In this document: one piece after another, positions 60,861-64,000 of the stretch | How the letters are laid out: the number at the start of each line of letters is the position of its first letter | Position numbering within the stretch: position 1 is the stretch's first letter | Origin: an uncultured Roseovarius sp. | GTDB lineage: Bacteria > Pseudomonadota > Alphaproteobacteria > Rhodobacterales > Rhodobacteraceae | Assembly: GCF_947489715.1 (NCBI RefSeq) | Contig: NZ_CANLER010000002.1 | Location: forward strand, 453,597 to 517,596 | DNA: 64,000 nt | Reading direction: 5' to 3' | Translations under genes and position numbers: made by a program | Notes under the pieces: model-generated | The model's database searches: none | Told to the model about the DNA's origin: nothing | The model's input: only the letters and a program-made list of their open reading frames with translations

Positions 60861-61949
60861 ATGTCACAGGCAAATGAACTGGAACAGCTGATGCTGAACC
60901 TGATCAATCAGGAAAGAACCAATGCTAACCTTGCCCCCCTGACTTTCAACAACACACTGAACGATGCCAGCGAAGATCACAGCAGCTGGATGCTGGATAC
61001 AGACACGTTCTCGCATACTGGGCAGAACGGATCATCCGCCGGCGACCGGATCGTTAATGCCGGTTATGAGCTTGAAGGCAACTGGACATGGGGTGAAAAT
61101 ATCGGATGGCAAAGCGAACGTGGCGAGCCCGGTCTTGAAGATGACGTGCGCGATATCCACCAGAGCTTGATGAACAGCCCCGGTCACCGCGCCAACATCC
61201 TCAATCCCGAATACGAAGAGATTGGTATCGGGATCGAAAACGGAGATTTTGAGAACTTCGACAGCGTGATGATCACCCAGAATTTTGGCGCGACTGACGC
61301 TGTAATCGATGACCCGGACGAGGAAGAACCACCTGTAACCGACGGTCCAACCGATGAAATCCCCGATGAAGAAGAGCCACCAATTGCCGAGGGTCCGGAT
61401 AATGAAATCCCAGACGAGGAGGAACCACCGGTGGCCGAAGGCCCCGACGAGGAAACACCGGATGAGGAAGAACCACCGGTAGCCGAGGGACCCGATGAAG
61501 AAACGCCAGATGAAGAAGAACCACCAGTTGCCGAGGGTCCTGATCAAGAAATTCCGGACGAGGAAGAACCACCGGTAGCCGAAGGCCCCGACGAAGAAAC
61601 ACCAGAAGAGGAAGAACCGCCTATCGCAGAAGGGCCCGACCAAGAAGCACCTGAGGAAGAAGAGCCGCCGGTGGCCGAAGGGCCGGGTGACGAAAAATTT
61701 GATGTCGAACAATTCCTCGCTGACCTTGGTGACATGCTCAACGACATCTTCGACAGTTTCGACTTCATCGCTTCCAACGATTGTGAAACCATCGAAATGG
61801 ATGACGAGATGCCGATGGTGGCAGACAATACTGAGGGCGACGATGAAATGGGTCAGGACGACATGGAATTTACTTGCGACGATTGGTCAGCCGACGAGTT
61901 TGATTTCCAGGTGTCGTTTAACTTCTCGTTCAACTTCGACCTGGCTTAA
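60861..61949 (+). CDS. CAP (SCP/PR-1) domain protein with acidic repeat tail
   Basis: A 362-residue protein. The CAP domain spans about residues 7-145: F-S-H-T-G (His52), W-G-E-N-I-G (Glu79), S-P-G-H-R-A-N-I-L and I-G-I-G-I are the family's cavity motifs. Eight 16-residue Pro/Glu repeats follow (152-279), then a 83-residue acidic tail ending F-N-F-S-F-N-F-D-L-A. There is no signal peptide, although bacterial CAP proteins are normally exported. An uncleaved C-terminal signal for type I secretion is one possible route (inference). The ATG at 60861 follows aaaggaccc. Confidence 0.85.
   Translation: MSQANELEQLMLNLINQERTNANLAPLTFNNTLNDASEDHSSWMLDTDTFSHTGQNGSSAGDRIVNAGYELEGNWTWGENIGWQSERGEPGLEDDVRDIHQSLMNSPGHRANILNPEYEEIGIGIENGDFENFDSVMITQNFGATDAVIDDPDEEEPPVTDGPTDEIPDEEEPPIAEGPDNEIPDEEEPPVAEGPDEETPDEEEPPVAEGPDEETPDEEEPPVAEGPDQEIPDEEEPPVAEGPDEETPEEEEPPIAEGPDQEAPEEEEPPVAEGPGDEKFDVEQFLADLGDMLNDIFDSFDFIASNDCETIEMDDEMPMVADNTEGDDEMGQDDMEFTCDDWSADEFDFQVSFNFSFNFDLA
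61314..61697 (+). repeat. 48-bp coding tandem repeat, eight units
   Basis: Eight contiguous 48-bp units encode P-D/E-E-E-E-P-P-V/I-A-E-G-P-D-x-E-x. The protein unit is strongly conserved while codons drift at third positions, so the repeats are maintained by selection on protein or have been diverging for some time. Units 3, 4 and 6 encode the same 16 residues. Confidence 0.92.
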
Positions 61950-61968
61950 TAGCTCAACCAACACTCAA

Positions 61969-61993
61969 GAGGAGCGCGCAGGCCGCGCTCCTC
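61969..61993 (+). terminator. Terminator-like hairpin after the CAP-domain gene
   Basis: A perfect 10-bp stem (gaggagcgcg at 61969-61978, cgcgctcctc at 61984-61993) with a 5-nt loop lies 19 nt after the stop. The T-tract is poor, so it may be a stability element as much as a terminator. Confidence 0.6.
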
Positions 61994-62520
61994 ATTCGCT
62001 TGACGTTTTAAGCTACTTTTATGTGTTTCTACGGCAAATTGGCGTTCGACCTGACATCCCATCGTCTGGCAAAAAGGGATGGTTGCCTATTTTATACGCA
62101 AAATAGTGACCGTGTGAAACGTCTCAGCAATGACGGCTGGGATACTTGATCTGCATGGACAGGCGCGAGTTCGGGCAGACGGTCGCGTTTAGGTTTGGCA
62201 CCTTCTCGTATCGCGATCATTCGAACGAAATCGTCAAGGGTTTCGTGCCCGGCGAGGTTGGGTTCGCCGGGCACAGACCGAAACGAGTTCGGTATCGAGA
62301 CGGGGCAGCTACAGGCGCTACTCATTACAAACAAACTCCACTTTTTACTTACACAACGCGGGTCATTGCCCGGTACAGGAATTTGATAACGAAGAAATGA
62401 GACCATATTTAGGCAAGAGAGATCCTTTAAACAGGACCTATGCGTTGGCGATTTTCTCTCGATTCCAACCTAGATCGGATTTTCCGTGCGCAGCCCAGAA
62501 CGCTGAACTTGGATGGCGCT
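61994..62520. other. 527-bp interval without recognised gene
   Basis: Open frames on both strands here are short and have no recognisable domain or good ribosome site. It carries one perfect 11-bp hairpin (gtgcccggcga at 62245-62255, tcgccgggcac at 62264-62274, 8-nt loop), which may serve as a terminator for the minus-strand cobO transcript, although it is 247 nt past the stop. The interval is AT-richer than its surroundings. Confidence 0.5.
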
Positions 62521-63129
62521 CTAAAATTCCACACCTTTTTGAGCTTTTACACCGTCACGGAATGGGTGTTTCACTAAGTTCATTTCAGTCACCAAATCGG
62601 CAGCCTCGATCAATTCAGGTTTTGCGTTGCGACCAGTCAAACATACATGGGTCATTTGCGGCTTTTGGTTCAGCAGAAAATCAACCACCTCGTCAATATC
62701 AAGATAATCGTAGCGCAAGGCGATATTGATCTCATCCAGAAGAACGAACTGAATCTCAGGATCAAGAATTTGCTCTTGCGCAATGCGCCATCCGTTCTGC
62801 GCAGCGGCTATGTCACGTTCGCGATCCTGAGTCTCCCAAGTGAAACCTTCACCCGAGACGAAGAAACGGCACTCATCGGCGAATCGCTCACGCAGGAACG
62901 TTTTCTCGCCCGTGTCCCAGTTACCTTTGATGAATTGCACCACAGCACAGGGCATCTGATGCGAAATACAACGCATTATCATCCCGAAACCGGCAGAGGA
63001 TTTACCCTTACCCGTCCCGGTATGAACAAGAATCAGACCTTTTTCTTCGGTCTTAGTTTCCATCATCTTGTCGCGTGCAGCCTTGATTTTGCGCATCTTT
63101 TCATTGTGGCGGGCAGTGGTATCGTCCAT
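62521..63129 (-). CDS. cobO: Cob(I)yrinic acid a,c-diamide adenosyltransferase
   Basis: A 202-residue CobO/BtuR-type corrinoid adenosyltransferase, adding the 5'-deoxyadenosyl group from ATP to reduced corrinoid in B12 synthesis or salvage. The P-loop is H-T-G-T-G-K-G-K-S-S at about 36-45; F-V-L-L-D-E-I-N-I-A-L-R-Y and L-T-G-R-N-A are standard blocks, and the last residues G-V-K-A-Q-K-G-V-E-F match the family end. The ATG at 63129 follows gaggaaag; the longer open frame upstream runs antisense through the riboswitch. It is divergent from the riboswitch-controlled genes. Confidence 0.95.
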   Translation of the reverse strand: MDDTTARHNEKMRKIKAARDKMMETKTEEKGLILVHTGTGKGKSSAGFGMIMRCISHQMPCAVVQFIKGNWDTGEKTFLRERFADECRFFVSGEGFTWETQDRERDIAAAQNGWRIAQEQILDPEIQFVLLDEINIALRYDYLDIDEVVDFLLNQKPQMTHVCLTGRNAKPELIEAADLVTEMNLVKHPFRDGVKAQKGVEF

Positions 63130-63249
63130 GAGCTTTCCTCCGGGCATCGGTTCAAGCCCAGAATTTGCACTGCATGCAGGTGTCGTCAATGCGCGTTCGC
63201 CAAGATGTCCGTGATTGACAAGCGCGACCGCGTCTGAGCAATGTCCCAT

Positions 63250-63435
63250 CTGATGGTTGTCCGGAGTAATATTCGGGCTGAAAAAGGGAACGCGGTGCGG
63301 TGATTTCATTGCCAATTCCGTGGCTGCCCCCGCAACTGTAAGCGGCGAGCGATCCTGCCCCACGCCACTGACCACACTGGTCGGGAAGGCGCAGGCACGC
63401 GCCGACCCGCAAGCCAGGAGACCTGCCATCCAGTA
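63250..63435 (+). promoter_or_regulatory. Cobalamin (B12) riboswitch
   Basis: The plus strand has the conserved cobalamin aptamer blocks in order: gggaacgcggtgcggtga (63286-63303), ccgtggctgcccccgcaact (63318-63337), gtaagcggcgagc, cacgccactga (63361-63371) and the B12 box agccaggagacctgcc (63412-63427). A possible closing P1 helix pairs tgatgg (63251-63256) with ccatcca (63426-63432). A G/C hairpin (ccggg near 63450, ccccgg near 63461) runs into the ribosome site ggaggag, so translation control of the next ORF is plausible. Limits are approximate. Confidence 0.93.
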
Positions 63436-63477
63436 CCGCAACACCAACCCGGGCGGGGTGCCCCGGAGGAGAATGAT

Positions 63478-63546
63478 ATGAATTCAGCTTTGAAAAAAGC
63501 GTCCGCATCAACAGTGAATGTCTGGTGGCAAAGACATGAGCAATAG
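63478..63546 (+). CDS. 22-residue ORF behind the riboswitch
   Basis: ATG 63478 is preceded by cggaggagaatgat, the best ribosome site in this region. The frame gives M-N-S-A-L-K-K-A-S-A-S-T-V-N-V-W-W-Q-R-H-E-Q and stops at 63544-63546, overlapping the DUF1636 start at 63536 by 11 nt. It has no recognisable family. Its likely use is a leader whose translation opens the DUF1636 start by coupling, so the riboswitch would act through it (inference). It could also be a small functional peptide. Confidence 0.45.
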   Translation: MNSALKKASASTVNVWWQRHEQ

Positions 63547-63925
63547 CCCACCTCAGATGACCGAGCTTCTTGTCTGTGTGAAATGCCTGCGTGGCAGCGA
63601 GGTCACCGAAGATGGTGAGCGCCCGGGGCAAAGGCTGTTTGACGATTTGTCAGCAAAAACCATGCCCGAGGGTGTGGCCCTGCGGGGGGTCGAATGCCTA
63701 CAAAACTGCGATCATGGATGCTCTGTCGCGCTGCGTGGCGGACCAAAACGCTGGACATATGTATACGGAAATCTTCATGAGACGTCGCATCTGGACATTC
63801 TGATTGAGGGTGCTGCGCTTTACCATGACACCACAGACGGTCTGATCCCGTGGCGCGTCCGACCGGAACATTTTAAACGCAACTGTATCGCGCGCATTCC
63901 GCCGCTGGAGAACGAAAATGGCTGA
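63536..63925 (+). CDS. DUF1636 family metal-binding protein
   Basis: A 129-residue protein of DUF1636, small cysteine-rich proteins common next to cobalamin genes and often called predicted metal-binding. C-V-K-C lies near the N-terminus and C-L-Q-N-C-D-H-G-C in the middle, a ferredoxin-like thioredoxin fold pattern that could hold an iron-sulfur cluster or cobalt. A longer start (ATG 63518) exists, but neither start has a strong ribosome site of its own. Its last 8 nt overlap cobW. Confidence 0.85.
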   Translation: MSNSPPQMTELLVCVKCLRGSEVTEDGERPGQRLFDDLSAKTMPEGVALRGVECLQNCDHGCSVALRGGPKRWTYVYGNLHETSHLDILIEGAALYHDTTDGLIPWRVRPEHFKRNCIARIPPLENENG

Positions 63926-64000
63926 TCTTGAAAAACTCCCCGTGACTGTCATCACGGGGTTCCTGGGCTCGGGTAAGACCACCCTGATCTCGCATCTGAT
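63918..64000 (+). CDS. cobW: CobW-type GTPase/metallochaperone, N-terminal fragment
   Basis: The first 27 codons are present: M-A-D-L-E-K-L-P-V-T-V-I-T-G-F-L-G-S-G-K-T-T-L, where G-F-L-G-S-G-K-T-T is the P-loop of the CobW/COG0523 family. These GTPases deliver cobalt or other metals; next to a B12 riboswitch and cobO, the cobalt-chelation helper CobW is the likely identity. The rest lies beyond the window. The start overlaps the DUF1636 stop by 8 nt. Confidence 0.88.
   Translation, partial: MADLEKLPVTVITGFLGSGKTTLISHL

Noticed and set aside
60529..60891. 120-codon plus-strand open frame before the CAP gene
   Set aside because: Cys/Arg-rich low-quality composition, no ribosome site, overlaps the better supported CAP start.
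61314..61697. CRISPR-like array
   Set aside because: The repeats are contiguous 48-bp in-frame coding units with no spacers, inside the CAP-domain gene.
62397..62729. 110-codon plus-strand open frame
   Set aside because: Its second half is antisense to cobO, and its first half has no domain or ribosome site.
1..64000. Mobile elements, phage genes, rRNA or tRNA genes
   Set aside because: No transposase, integrase or phage protein was recognised, and no tRNA cloverleaf or rRNA sequence was noticed on reading; a tRNA scan would settle the latter.

Overview
The window reads as a chromosome segment of an alphaproteobacterium, most likely a marine Rhodobacteraceae/Roseobacter-group member. The reasons are the gene order rnd-lptC-lptA-lptB-hpf-ptsN without an intervening rpoN, three TRAP transporter genes sets or parts, CtrA-type TTAA-N7-TTAA motifs, a B12 riboswitch with DUF1636 and CobW, and GC-rich codon use with frequent 4-nt ATGA/GTGA overlaps. 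This taxonomic call is inference; there is no rRNA gene in the window and I saw no tRNA, CRISPR array or insertion sequence.

Layout. 1-9.0 kb: end of an SDR oxidoreductase, polysaccharide deacetylase, sulfurtransferase, AhpD-like protein, fatty acid desaturase, methyltransferase, then pheS and pheT separated by a 467-bp spacer with an 11-bp tandem repeat. 9-14.7 kb: sulfotransferase-like protein, divergent LysR/methyltransferase pair, YtoQ, mscL and an mscS-type channel, a lipoprotein transglycosylase. 14.7-18.5 kb: a DctP-DctQ-DctM TRAP operon (minus strand), with a nested palindromic element between dctP and dctQ. 18.7-26.2 kb: a complete histidine utilisation locus, hutI-hutH-hutU (plus DUF1810) divergent from hutF-hutC, with a HutC-like operator between them. 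26.3-35.5 kb: SDR, YeeZ-like epimerase, sterol-desaturase-type protein, class II aldolase with divergent LysR, AMP nucleosidase, HU, an EamA exporter and aroC.

35.7-39.1 kb: two related histidine kinases, one membrane-bound and paired with a receiver-only response regulator, one soluble and without a sensor domain; the divergent region between them carries CtrA-type motifs. 39.3-46.6 kb: a possible catabolic island made of a TAXI-type TRAP system with an overlapping UspA gene, an RpiR regulator, a class III aminotransferase and a BKACE (DUF849) enzyme. The inferred logic is uptake of an amino acid, transamination to a beta-keto acid, and cleavage with acetyl-CoA.

46.7-50.5 kb: RNase D, the LPS export genes lptCAB, hibernation factor and PtsN. 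50.5-60.5 kb: a surface glycan region: a double-domain sulfotransferase, a Core-2/I-branching-type glycosyltransferase, two tandem paralogous glycosyltransferases, galE, galU, kdsB, cysQ and an ABC-2 polysaccharide export permease. Together they suggest a sulfated, possibly Kdo-anchored, capsule-type polysaccharide. 60.9-62 kb: an acidic CAP-domain protein with eight 16-residue repeats and no signal peptide. 62.5-64 kb: the edge of a cobalamin locus: cobO, divergent from a cobalamin riboswitch followed by a 22-codon ORF, DUF1636 and the start of cobW.
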